From Bacteroidota bacterium (GTDB lineage Bacteria > Bacteroidota > Bacteroidia > Bacteroidales > Lentimicrobiaceae), in assembly GCA_023441805.1 (NCBI GenBank), contig JAEZNO010000001.1:248001-312000 (forward strand): a stretch of DNA of 64,000 nt, in the 5' to 3' direction. This document shows positions 52,115-61,305 of the stretch, in pieces. Position 1 is the first letter of the stretch. Every line of letters starts with the position of its first letter. Below the pieces are notes generated by a model, which was given only the letters and a program-made list of their open reading frames with translations, made no database searches and had not been told where the DNA came from. The position numbers and the translations under genes were made by a program.

Positions 52115-55100
52115 ATGCGAAACATGCCAATTGGCTCACGATATAATTCATGTTTGAAAATCAGTAAAGTATTACTGATGATAATTCTATTGTTTTCTTC
52201 TACTTTAACCCTTAAAGCACAGTTTTATAATGGCTCACAGATGCCGTTTGGGAAAAGCAGGGTTCAGTATGGTGATTTCTTATGGTTATATTACCGATTG
52301 CCAGATTTTGATATATACTACTATCTTAACGGTAAGGAACTTGCAAACTATACTGCCCGTTTTGCAAAGGAGTATTATCCGATAATTGAGCAGCAACTGG
52401 ATAACCGGTTTACCGAAAAGATCAACTTTGTCATCTTCAATTCGCTTACCGATCTTAAACAGAGCAACATAGGGTTGCTGAGTGAACAGCAGTATAATAT
52501 TGGAGGAATAACTTATATAGTTGGTAACAAGGTATTTGTTTATTTTGATGGTAATTACGGCAATTTCGAGAAACAATTGAAGGCAGGAATGGCGCGTGTA
52601 CTGATTGACCAAACTATATATGGAGGTTCGGTAGGAAGGCAAATAACAAACTCAACTGTAATGAACCTGCCCGCATGGTTCATCGATGGATTAGTATCCT
52701 ATCTTTCTGATGAATGGAATACCGAGCTTGATAATCAACTCAGAGAAGGAATTATATCAGGACGTTATAAAAAGTTTAACCACCTGACCGGTGATGATGC
52801 CGTTACTGCAGGTCATGCTATCTGGAGGTATATATCTGACAGATATGGTACTACCAGTATCCCAAATATTGTTTATCTGGCCCGCCTAAGCCGTAATGTT
52901 GAGACAGGTTTCTTGTACGTGTTGAATATTTCATTCAAGAATCTTCTTAAGCAGTGGTATGACGAGATGCAAAGTGTGTATTCATTAAGCGCAGACCGTC
53001 AGCATATACCCAAACATAATATCAAAAAGCGACTCAAAAAGGATATCGTAAATGATCAGGTAAAGCTCGATCCTGCTGGTAAGTATACAGCCTGGGTAAG
53101 TAATCAATCGGGGTTGGCAAAAGTATGGGTTTACGACAATTTTAAGAATAAAGCCAAAGTGCTTTACCGACAAGGACATCGACTGGATGAAAAGGTTGAT
53201 CTTTCGTACCCGATTATTGACTTCCATCCCGGAGGTAGCATCTTATCAGTCATTACCGAAAGGAAAGGGCAAATTGTATTTAACCAGATAAATCTGCAAA
53301 CTCGCAAAAAGACACGCCAGTCCATATTCGGATATCAGAAAATTCTCTCAATGTCATACTCTCCAAATGGTCGTGACCTTGTGTTTTCAGGAATCAAGCG
53401 GGGACAAAGTGACATTTTTGTCTTCAATATTGCTTCAGCTTCATCTGAGCAGATAACAAAGGATGTTTATGATGATCTGGAACCGTCATTCCTCAGGAAT
53501 GGAACCGAGATCATTTTTAGTTCCAACAGAATACATGATACCATTGAAGATCAACCTGTTCTTAAAAAGCCTGGCTTAGAGGCAAATCATGACCTCTTTA
53601 TTTATAATTATTCGGGAAAAGACAAAGTGCTCAGAAGGGTTACAAATACACCAAACGCTAACGAAACTGAGCCTTTGGAGTATGAACATGGATTTATCAC
53701 TTATCTGAGTGACGAAAACGGTATATATAACAGATATATTGCCAGACTTGACAGTTCAATAACACATGTTGACACTGCAGCTCATTACAGGTATTTTACA
53801 CGTAATTATCTGACTACTAATTATCCTAACAATATTTATAGTCATGATATCTCTCCCCGGACAGGTAAGTTAGCTCAAATAGTTAATAACGGACGTAAAT
53901 GGCCTGTATCGGTAACTGAGAGACCACCGGCTGCTTCACTCCAGCCTGTGAAAGCTAACAATACCCTCTACATGCAGGATCAGCTAACTGAATTTGAAAA
54001 AAAGCAAAAGGAGGAAACTATTATTCAACCTGTCAGGAAATTACCAAGGTTCATAAACGTATATGTTGATGAGGATGAGTCAATTAAGGAAAAAGAAAAG
54101 CAATTTGGATATCCACTAAGAGAACAACCGCTTGTTACCCGGGATACTACTACTGATGGTTTTAAAGCTCCCAAAGCCCGAAACTATAATGTTGAGTATT
54201 CAATTAATGAACTCGTCAGTCAACTGGATTTTACTTTCCTTAGCAATTCTTATCAACCTTTCTCGGGTGGTACAGGTCCTATTTATCTAACCCCCGGTTT
54301 GAATGCATTCTTTAAAGTAGGATTGACTGATCTGCTTGAAGACTACAGGATAGTGGCCGGAGTTCGTTTGGATTTTAATCTAGTCAACAATGAATATGTA
54401 TTGAGCTTTGCTAACCTGAAACATCGCCTTGACAGAGAAATATACTTCCACCGTCAATCTATTGAGCAATCGAGTCCATTCTATATCATCAGATACAGGA
54501 TCAATGAAGTCCATTATATGCTTAAATATCCTTTCAACCCACAGCTAAGTATCAAGGGAACTGTATCAGCAAGGAAGGACAGGGCAATATTCATGGCAAT
54601 TGACCAATTTACCCTGCGTGAGCCGGATGTTAACAGATACTGGGTTTCAGGGAAATTAGACCTTACTTACGATGCTACACGCTCATTGGGCCTGAATCTG
54701 TATGACGGCTTACGCTTTAAGGCATTTGGTGAATACTATCATCAAATTGAAGGTGATGATCGTAATACCAATATGATTGTAATTGGAATGGACATAAGAC
54801 ATTATCTGCCATTACACAGGACAATTATCTGGGCTAACCGATTTGCTGCAAGTACTTCATTCGGGAAGAGTAAACTCATTTATTATATGGGTGGTGTAGA
54901 TAACTGGTTGGCTCCAAAGTTCACTAACGAAGCTCCTATTGATTACACTAAAAACTATGCATACCAAACCTTAGCCACAAATATGCGTGGCTTTAATCAA
55001 AATGTTCGAAATGGTAACTCATTTGCCTTGTTAAGCAGCGAAGTCCGTATTCCTCTGATTAAATACATTGCAAACCGTCCTTTACGGTCCGATTTTCTGA

Positions 55101-55375
55101 ATAATTTCCAGGTAATAGGATTTGGTGATTTTGGTACTGCATGGACCGGTACAACACCATATTCTGATGAGAATGCATTATTTACCCGTGTCATCACCCG
55201 TGGCTCGATTAAAGTTACTATCCGCGAACAACGTGAACCACTTGTTGGAGGATTTGGTTTCGGTGCCCGCTCAAGATTGCTGGGTTATTTCATTCGTGCC
55301 GATTATGCCTGGGGTGTGGAAGATCTTGTGATTACAAAACCCATATTCTATATTTCCTTAAGTTTAGATTTTTAA
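52115..55375 (+). CDS. Outer-membrane-type protein: dead peptidase-MA-like domain, PD40 propeller, beta-barrel
   Basis: A 1086-residue exported protein. Signal peptide about 16-35. Residues about 60-290 resemble a gluzincin (peptidase MA) but the HExxH position reads AGMAR (157-161) and the downstream Glu motif is AWFIDGLVSY, so metal binding is not expected. About 300-580 contains WD40-like PD40 repeats (YSPNGRDLVFSG, RNGTEIIFSSNR), and 690-1086 is beta-strand-rich and ends in F, as outer-membrane barrels do. Members are often labelled TolB-like. Role unknown. An alternative start is at 52124. Confidence 0.8.
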   Translation: MRNMPIGSRYNSCLKISKVLLMIILLFSSTLTLKAQFYNGSQMPFGKSRVQYGDFLWLYYRLPDFDIYYYLNGKELANYTARFAKEYYPIIEQQLDNRFTEKINFVIFNSLTDLKQSNIGLLSEQQYNIGGITYIVGNKVFVYFDGNYGNFEKQLKAGMARVLIDQTIYGGSVGRQITNSTVMNLPAWFIDGLVSYLSDEWNTELDNQLREGIISGRYKKFNHLTGDDAVTAGHAIWRYISDRYGTTSIPNIVYLARLSRNVETGFLYVLNISFKNLLKQWYDEMQSVYSLSADRQHIPKHNIKKRLKKDIVNDQVKLDPAGKYTAWVSNQSGLAKVWVYDNFKNKAKVLYRQGHRLDEKVDLSYPIIDFHPGGSILSVITERKGQIVFNQINLQTRKKTRQSIFGYQKILSMSYSPNGRDLVFSGIKRGQSDIFVFNIASASSEQITKDVYDDLEPSFLRNGTEIIFSSNRIHDTIEDQPVLKKPGLEANHDLFIYNYSGKDKVLRRVTNTPNANETEPLEYEHGFITYLSDENGIYNRYIARLDSSITHVDTAAHYRYFTRNYLTTNYPNNIYSHDISPRTGKLAQIVNNGRKWPVSVTERPPAASLQPVKANNTLYMQDQLTEFEKKQKEETIIQPVRKLPRFINVYVDEDESIKEKEKQFGYPLREQPLVTRDTTTDGFKAPKARNYNVEYSINELVSQLDFTFLSNSYQPFSGGTGPIYLTPGLNAFFKVGLTDLLEDYRIVAGVRLDFNLVNNEYVLSFANLKHRLDREIYFHRQSIEQSSPFYIIRYRINEVHYMLKYPFNPQLSIKGTVSARKDRAIFMAIDQFTLREPDVNRYWVSGKLDLTYDATRSLGLNLYDGLRFKAFGEYYHQIEGDDRNTNMIVIGMDIRHYLPLHRTIIWANRFAASTSFGKSKLIYYMGGVDNWLAPKFTNEAPIDYTKNYAYQTLATNMRGFNQNVRNGNSFALLSSEVRIPLIKYIANRPLRSDFLNNFQVIGFGDFGTAWTGTTPYSDENALFTRVITRGSIKVTIREQREPLVGGFGFGARSRLLGYFIRADYAWGVEDLVITKPIFYISLSLDF

Positions 55376-55383
55376 CCACAAAT

Positions 55384-55424
55384 TCATGATAAATCACCAT
55401 GCATTTTTTGGTGCATTATCATGA
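55384..55424 (+). terminator. Hairpin after the barrel-protein gene
   Basis: TCATGATAA (55384-55392) pairs with TTATCATGA (55416-55424), with an inner CACCA/TGGTG pair. It ends 49 bases downstream of the stop. The T-run lies in the loop rather than after it. Confidence 0.6.
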
Positions 55425-55458
55425 CTATGTGAAATTTTGGATTTCTCCTGCAAAGGGT

Positions 55459-55503
55459 AAGACATGACTAAGACTTGGTATAGAGTTGACCAAGACATGA
55501 CTA
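55459..55503. repeat. 12-base direct repeat between convergent genes
   Basis: AAGACATGACTA at 55459-55470 and again at 55492-55503, 33 bases apart. A 6-bp hairpin AAGAGC/GCTCTT follows at 55516-55530. Confidence 0.7.
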
Positions 55504-55580
55504 TAGCAAATTTTTAAGAGCAAAGCTCTTGCTTGCTACCAAAAACACCCACTTTTTACAAATGTAATTACATTAAATGT

Positions 55581-56555
55581 TTAGCTATTGCGCTCAGTTG
55601 TAAATACAACCAAATCTTTTAAAGATTCAAGCGATTGAGAGTAAGGGAAATCACTCAACATCGAGAGAGCATTGTCGCGATATTCAAACATCTTCTTTTC
55701 AGCATATTCCATCCCGCCACTTTCATTTACTTTCTGCATCAACATGAGTACTTTTTCCTTATCCTGATTATGGTTTTTAACGGTGTTAATGATCTTACGC
55801 TTTTCAATGAAATCGGAGTTATTTAAGGTATAAATCAAAGGGAGGGTCATCTTTTTCTCCTTGATGTCAATGCCTGAGGGCTTTCCGGTTTCGAGTGTTT
55901 TGTTGTAGTCGAAAAGATCATCCTTTATCTGGAAAGCAATACCGGTAAGTTCTCCAAATCTGCGCATTTTTTCGATCAGTGTGGCATCAGCTCCGGTTGA
56001 TGCAGCACCTGCAGCACAGCAGGAAGCAATCAGCGATGCAGTTTTCTTCCTTATAATTTCAAAATAGATATCCTCTCTGATATCAAGTCGCCGGGCCTTT
56101 TCAATCTGCAGAAGTTCACCCTCACTCATTTCGCGGGTGGCTTCAGATACAATACGCAAAATGTCGAAATCATCATGGTCTAATGCGAGAAGTAAACCCT
56201 TCGAGAGCAGATAGTCACCTATCAATACTGATATTTTATTCTGCCATAGAGCATTTAAGGAAAAATACCCCCTCCGTTTATTAGAGTCATCCACAACATC
56301 ATCATGAATGAGGGTTGCAGTATGAAGCAACTCAATCAGTGAGGCCGCACGATAGGTTGTATCATTGATCTTACCACAAATATCTGCTGTCAGGAAGACG
56401 AAGAGAGGCCTCATTTGCTTGCCTTTGGTTTTAATTAAATAGGCAGTAATAGTATTGAGCAATGGCACAGAGCTTTTCATTGCCCCTTTGAATCGTTGCT
56501 CGAATTCCCGGATATGTTGCTCTACCGGCGCCTTAATTTCTTTAAGGTTAGTCAT
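55581..56555 (-). CDS. Polyprenyl synthetase family protein
   Basis: A 324-residue trans-prenyltransferase that lengthens isoprenoid diphosphates, probably for the menaquinone side chain. The first Asp-rich motif is LIHDDVVDDSNKRRG and the second is FQIKDDLFDYN. Typical length for octaprenyl/solanesyl-type synthases. It is divergent from the radical SAM gene. Confidence 0.92.
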   Translation of the reverse strand: MTNLKEIKAPVEQHIREFEQRFKGAMKSSVPLLNTITAYLIKTKGKQMRPLFVFLTADICGKINDTTYRAASLIELLHTATLIHDDVVDDSNKRRGYFSLNALWQNKISVLIGDYLLSKGLLLALDHDDFDILRIVSEATREMSEGELLQIEKARRLDIREDIYFEIIRKKTASLIASCCAAGAASTGADATLIEKMRRFGELTGIAFQIKDDLFDYNKTLETGKPSGIDIKEKKMTLPLIYTLNNSDFIEKRKIINTVKNHNQDKEKVLMLMQKVNESGGMEYAEKKMFEYRDNALSMLSDFPYSQSLESLKDLVVFTTERNS

Positions 56556-56612
56556 TGTGCAGATTTGTAATCAAAAATAACTATAATTCTTAATTTTGCG
56601 AAAAATTGATAG

Positions 56613-57389
56613 ATGTCGTTTCTCTTTAATGAAATAGTTTTCGGTCCGGTAAGTAGTCGCCGGTTTGGTGTATCTTTAGGAATTAACCTGCTTCCCGATA
56701 CAATGAAATACTGCACTTTTAACTGTGTGTATTGCGAATGCGGTTTAACTGATTATGATCAGGAGAGCAAGGCAAAGATGTACTCAACCGATGAAGTGAT
56801 TGCGGCACTTGAGGAAAGATTCAATGAACTTTACACAAAAGGTTTAAACCCTGATAATATTACATACGCCGGTAATGGTGAGCCCACCATGCATCCCGGT
56901 TTTGCCGGGATAATTGATAAAACTATTGAACTCAGGGACAAGTATTTCCCTAAAGCAAAAGTTACAGTTCTGTCAAACGCTACCCGTATTAGTAAGGAAT
57001 CTGTAAGGAATGCACTGTTAAAGATTGAAAATAACGTGCTGAAGCTTGACGCCGGCAGCAATCACATGATGCATGCAATAAACCGTCCGCTATCCAACGT
57101 TACTATAGAGGATATTGTGGCTGAATTAAAGAAGTTTAATGGAAATGTAATCATTCAAACTTTATTTATCAGAGGCAGGACTAATGGTGTTGAAATTGAT
57201 AATACTACAGATGAGGAAGTGAATTTGTGGTTGAATCATTTGAAGGAAATTAAACCCTCGTTGGTGATGCTTTATTCAATTTCAAGGGCTACACCTGAAG
57301 AGGGACTTATAAAGGTAGGTAAGGACGAACTTGAATCAATTGCCGAAAAAGTCAGGGGCCTGAATATTGAAGCAGAAGTTTTTAACTAA
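56613..57389 (+). CDS. Radical SAM protein (COG0731-like)
   Basis: A 258-residue radical SAM enzyme. The cluster motif is KYCTFNCVYCECG (C-x3-C-x2-C, residues about 32-43). GNGEPTMHPGF is the conserved Gly-Glu motif. The start FGPVSSRRFGVSLGIN is typical of this group related to the TYW1 Fe-S oxidoreductases. The reaction is not known. TAATTTTG at 56591-56598 is a likely promoter element. Genes for a pterin dehydratase and a repeat protein follow on the same strand. Confidence 0.88.
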   Translation: MSFLFNEIVFGPVSSRRFGVSLGINLLPDTMKYCTFNCVYCECGLTDYDQESKAKMYSTDEVIAALEERFNELYTKGLNPDNITYAGNGEPTMHPGFAGIIDKTIELRDKYFPKAKVTVLSNATRISKESVRNALLKIENNVLKLDAGSNHMMHAINRPLSNVTIEDIVAELKKFNGNVIIQTLFIRGRTNGVEIDNTTDEEVNLWLNHLKEIKPSLVMLYSISRATPEEGLIKVGKDELESIAEKVRGLNIEAEVFN

Positions 57390-57439
57390 CTGAACCTTTT
57401 ATAAAATCTTCCTGTTAGTCTACAAAAAAGCGTTACAAT

Positions 57440-57688
57440 ATGTGGCATCAGATTGACCATAGCGACGGCAGTAGTGAGCTTGTCAGGTCATTTGAGTTCA
57501 GTGATTTCAGGGAGGCATTTGCCTTTTGTACTAAAGTAGCCATGGTGGCCGAAAAACATAATCACCACCCTGAAATCAATATTGCCTATAATAAAGTTAC
57601 TGTAAGTACTAGTACTCATGACTCAGGTAACAAAATAACCGAAAAAGACAATAAACTGGCTTCTGATATAGATAAACTGCAGTTATAA
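57440..57688 (+). CDS. Pterin-4-alpha-carbinolamine dehydratase
   Basis: An 82-residue protein with AEKHNHHPEINI, the active-site His cluster of pterin dehydratases (PhhB/DCoH), and the family FSDFREAFAFC helix before it. It dehydrates 4a-hydroxytetrahydropterin. In bacteria without aromatic hydroxylases it may serve molybdopterin or other pterins. Its TAA overlaps the next ATG by one base (57688). Confidence 0.9.
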   Translation: MWHQIDHSDGSSELVRSFEFSDFREAFAFCTKVAMVAEKHNHHPEINIAYNKVTVSTSTHDSGNKITEKDNKLASDIDKLQL

Positions 57689-58086
57689 TGCTTCATTATG
57701 ATGTAAAAATACTTCTCGCTTTCAGCGAGACATTCAATGAGAATGAGGAATTCTTCCAATGGCTGCTTTCAAATGGGTATCCTGAATTAGCAGCTCTCTC
57801 CAAGGCTATCAGGGGAAGTGAAGAAGCATTTAACTGGCTCATTAAAAATGGCTATCAGCATTACGCTGCTCTCGACAGTGCTATTGACGACAATATAAAT
57901 GCCTACGCCTGGTTAAACATGAACCAGTATTTCTTTTTGGCAGTATTATCAGATGCCTGCCACAACCAGAAGGAAGCTATTGAATGGCTGACCAAAAATG
58001 ACTTAAAAATCTTTATTCTCATTGCTGAGAAAATCAGATACTTCCGTGATAATCAAACATTTGATCATCACAAGCTTCATTTTTAA
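57688..58086 (+). CDS. Four-repeat helical protein (25-residue period), hypothetical
   Basis: A 132-residue protein. Tryptophans at 25, 50, 75 and 100 mark four repeats of exactly 25 residues. The consensus is (A/F)-x-x-W-L-x-x-N-x-Y-x-x-x-A-x-L-x-x-A. Each unit looks like a helix pair, giving a small solenoid. I do not recognise a named family. Its start is coupled to the pterin dehydratase stop, and its stop touches the stop of minus-strand nrdJ with no spacer. A protein-binding role is likely but inferred. Confidence 0.8.
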   Translation: MLHYDVKILLAFSETFNENEEFFQWLLSNGYPELAALSKAIRGSEEAFNWLIKNGYQHYAALDSAIDDNINAYAWLNMNQYFFLAVLSDACHNQKEAIEWLTKNDLKIFILIAEKIRYFRDNQTFDHHKLHF

Positions 58087-60816
58087 TTATCCGCATTTTG
58101 AGTACCCGCAATGCTTGCAGGTGAGACAGCCCTCTTTATAGATTAACCCATCTTTCTTATGACACTCAGGACATTCAGCTTTAGTTGCCGATTGAGTCCC
58201 GTCAGGAATATATCTCTTCAGTGAACGGACAACTCCGTTTTTCCATGTATTGATATTGTCACTATCGAATGTAAGATTATCAATCAGGTTCACAAGGAAC
58301 GGTAGTGGCATACCATGTCTGAGAATACCCGAGATGAGCTTAGCATAGTTCCAGTATTCTTTGTTGAACGATCTTGACAGTCCCTCAAATGTAATCTTAT
58401 AACCGTCTTTATCAAGGAATTGGAAGTCATAACGGGCTTTTTCATTACCTTCCTTATGTTTGATAACCCATCCCTTATTGACCCAGTTTGGCAAGAAGAA
58501 TCCTTCAGCTTTTCCGGTGAAGATCTCATAAGGCTTATTATTCAGAAGTCCTATTACGGCTACCCATTTTTCATGATCATTCTGGAATCTTACAACATCA
58601 GCTTCAAGCTTTGGAGGACGAGGCGGAGCTTTTGTTTCCTGGAATTCAGTCTCTTCTTTTGTACTCTTTTCATTACCAACCAACACTCCTGAACGTGAAC
58701 CATCTCTGTAAATGGTCATTCCCTTACATCCACTTTCCCATGCAGTCAAATAAACCTGACTGACCAATTCTTCGGTTGCTTCCTTTGGAAGATTCACTGT
58801 CACACTGATTGAGTGATCAACCCACTTCTGGATGGCTCCCTGCATCTTTACCTTGTTTACCCAGTTTATGTCATTACTGGTTGCCTTGTAATATGGCGAT
58901 TTAGCAACTATAGGTTCAAGTTGTTCGTCATCATACAGCTTAACTTCATCAGGATTATAGCCGTTAACTTTAAGCCAATCAATGAATTTTGGATGAAAGA
59001 CATTATACTCTTCCCATGAATCACCAACCTCATCAACAAAAGTAACTTTAACGTTCTTGTCGTTAGGATTTACCTTTCGTCTGCGTCTATAACTGACCAT
59101 GAAAACAGGCTCAATTCCTGAAGTAGTTTGAGTACAGATGCTCACACTTCCGGTAGGTGCAATGGTAAGCATGGCTATATTCCTTCGGCCATTTTTCTTC
59201 AATTTCTCATAAACTTCAGGTGCTGCCTCGCATATCCTCTTGATGAAAGGATTGTTCTTCTCAAGCTCAAAATCATAAATCGGGAATGCCCCTCTTTCAC
59301 CGGCCAGGTCGGCACTTGCACCATATACTTCTGTTGCAAGAGCTTTGTGTACCTCGACTGAAAATTTGGTTGCTTCTTCTGTGCCATAGCATAAACCCAG
59401 AGCAGCAAGCATATCACCTTCGGCAGTTATACCAATACCTGTACGGCGCCCTTTCAGTGTTTTCTCCTTAATATTCTCCCAAAGCTTACGTTCAATACGC
59501 TTTATTTCTTCATCTTCAGGATCATTTTTTATCTTTTCAAGAATAGCATCGATCTTTTCTGACTCAAGATCAATAATATCATCCATAATGCGAAGTGCTA
59601 ATGCAGCATGTTTTCTGAAGAGTGGGAAATTAAAGGTGGCTTCAGGCGTGAAAGGATTTTCAACATAACCATAAAGATTTATGGCAATAAGCCTGCAGCT
59701 ATCGTAAGGACATAATGGAATTTCACCACATGGATTAGTCGATAGTGTTTTGAATCCAAGGTCAGCATACGAATCAGGCACTGATTCACGGATTACGGTA
59801 TCCCAGAAAAGAACGCCGGGTTCAGCTGATTTCCAGGCATTATGGATGATCTTGTTCCATAGTGCGGTGGCATTGATCTCGCTGACTTTTACCGGATTAT
59901 TTGAATTTATTGGATATTGTTGCTGATAATTGGTGCCACTCTTTACAGCTTTCATGAAGTTGTCGTCAATCTTCACTGAAACGTTGGCACCGGTAACCTT
60001 ACCCTGTTCAAGTTTTGCATCAATAAACTTTTCAGCATCAGGATGTTTAACGGAGATGGTGAGCATCAAAGCGCCACGACGTCCATCCTGTGCCACTTCA
60101 CGGGTTGAATTGGAATAGCGTTCCATGAAAGGAACAATGCCCGTTGAGGTTAAAGCACTGTTTTTTACGGGACTTCCGGTTGGACGGATATGTGAAAGAT
60201 CATGGCCTACACCTCCGCGGCGTTTCATCAATTGCACCTGCTCCTGATCAATCTTCATTATTCCACCATAAGAATCGTAATTACCGTCACCGCCAATTAC
60301 AAAGCAATTACTTAATGATGAAACCTGAAAGTTGTTCCCGATACCTGCCATCGGACTTCCCTGAGGTATGATGTATTTGAATCTTCTGAATACTTCAAAG
60401 ATTTCTTCTTCAGAGACAGGATTCGGGTACTTCCTTTCAATTCTGGCTATTTCTGATGCCAGGCGCCTGTGCATGTCATCAGGCGTAAGTTCATAAATGT
60501 TGCCATCGCTGTCTTTTAGGGCATATTTGTGCATCCAAACATTTGCAGCAAGTGTATCTCCCTCAAAGTATTCAGTGGCTTTTGCCATTATTTCTTCATC
60601 GGAATAGGCAGTATATTTTTTGTCGGACTTCACCGGTGATACCGGTTCTTCCTTAGTCTTGAAATCCAATTCTGTTTCGGGATGTGAATTAAGTTCTTCC
60701 ATTAGTTCTTTGGGTGGTCGAACACGTTTTTCGAGCATTTCATTATAATAACCATTTTTACCTTTTTCTGTTTGTTCAACAGTTGAATCTAATTGTGCGA
60801 AAAGGTCTATTTCCAT
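58087..60816 (-). CDS. nrdJ: Adenosylcobalamin-dependent ribonucleotide reductase (class II)
   Basis: A 909-residue enzyme making deoxyribonucleotides without oxygen-dependent radical formation. It has SNCFVIG (first redox Cys), LSTNPCGEIPL (active-site N-x-C-x-E), TIAPTGSVSICT and a C-terminal zinc-ribbon (CPECHKK then CLTCKHCGYSKC). An extra N-terminal stretch of about 80 residues precedes the family core. It needs B12, as does icmF in this window. No B12 riboswitch was recognised upstream. Confidence 0.95.
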   Translation of the reverse strand: MEIDLFAQLDSTVEQTEKGKNGYYNEMLEKRVRPPKELMEELNSHPETELDFKTKEEPVSPVKSDKKYTAYSDEEIMAKATEYFEGDTLAANVWMHKYALKDSDGNIYELTPDDMHRRLASEIARIERKYPNPVSEEEIFEVFRRFKYIIPQGSPMAGIGNNFQVSSLSNCFVIGGDGNYDSYGGIMKIDQEQVQLMKRRGGVGHDLSHIRPTGSPVKNSALTSTGIVPFMERYSNSTREVAQDGRRGALMLTISVKHPDAEKFIDAKLEQGKVTGANVSVKIDDNFMKAVKSGTNYQQQYPINSNNPVKVSEINATALWNKIIHNAWKSAEPGVLFWDTVIRESVPDSYADLGFKTLSTNPCGEIPLCPYDSCRLIAINLYGYVENPFTPEATFNFPLFRKHAALALRIMDDIIDLESEKIDAILEKIKNDPEDEEIKRIERKLWENIKEKTLKGRRTGIGITAEGDMLAALGLCYGTEEATKFSVEVHKALATEVYGASADLAGERGAFPIYDFELEKNNPFIKRICEAAPEVYEKLKKNGRRNIAMLTIAPTGSVSICTQTTSGIEPVFMVSYRRRRKVNPNDKNVKVTFVDEVGDSWEEYNVFHPKFIDWLKVNGYNPDEVKLYDDEQLEPIVAKSPYYKATSNDINWVNKVKMQGAIQKWVDHSISVTVNLPKEATEELVSQVYLTAWESGCKGMTIYRDGSRSGVLVGNEKSTKEETEFQETKAPPRPPKLEADVVRFQNDHEKWVAVIGLLNNKPYEIFTGKAEGFFLPNWVNKGWVIKHKEGNEKARYDFQFLDKDGYKITFEGLSRSFNKEYWNYAKLISGILRHGMPLPFLVNLIDNLTFDSDNINTWKNGVVRSLKRYIPDGTQSATKAECPECHKKDGLIYKEGCLTCKHCGYSKCG

Positions 60817-61305
60817 AGTTCTTATTAATGTTTTTTGTTAATTGAACTTCCTGTCTCTGGTTAATCAAGTTGATAATGAGTGCAGAATCGATTTAATCGT
60901 GTAGTTCCAAAATGTATTACAATATATTTATAAAACTCTCCGGTGACAAGGTTGGTTTTAATTAAGTTATTAACAGCCGGCGTTTAATTACTTTTTAATA
61001 ATAGTTAAACACCTGATTTTCTAACGTTTCTAAAGAACCCTATTTTAGATAAGCACCTGTTAGAATTTGTCACCTGATTTTACAACCGCAAGTCGGTTGT
61101 AAGATTTTACAAATATCTGAATCCTTAATTCATTTTATGAAACTACCCTGACATGAGTTATTAAGAAGTTGTTAACACTCCCGTTCAACAAACAATTATG
61201 AGCGACTTTACAGCCCTTTCTGTTGATGGTAATATCTTAAAATTCAGTGGATTGAAATTATAGAGTAAGAGAAAAAAGCTAAATGTGGTGATGATTGAGA
61301 TGCGG
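60817..61305. promoter_or_regulatory. nrdJ upstream region with direct repeats and a hairpin
   Basis: This 489-base gap has no supported gene. CACCTGATTTT is at 61010-61020 and 61071-61081, with a partial CACCTG at 61054-61059. A 9-bp hairpin TTACAACCG/CGGTTGTAA lies at 61080-61102. These may be operators for nrdJ or a terminator for the histidine kinase gene, both on the minus strand. Confidence 0.5.

Noticed and set aside
61198..61263. A 21-codon ORF beginning with ATG in the gap between nrdJ and the kinase gene
   Set aside because: Very short, no supporting promoter or repeat of a known leader peptide, and expected by chance in this gap.
60817..61305. Cobalamin riboswitch upstream of nrdJ
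   Set aside because: No B12-box-like GCCACTG sequence and no matching core seen on the minus strand; a covariance search could still change this.
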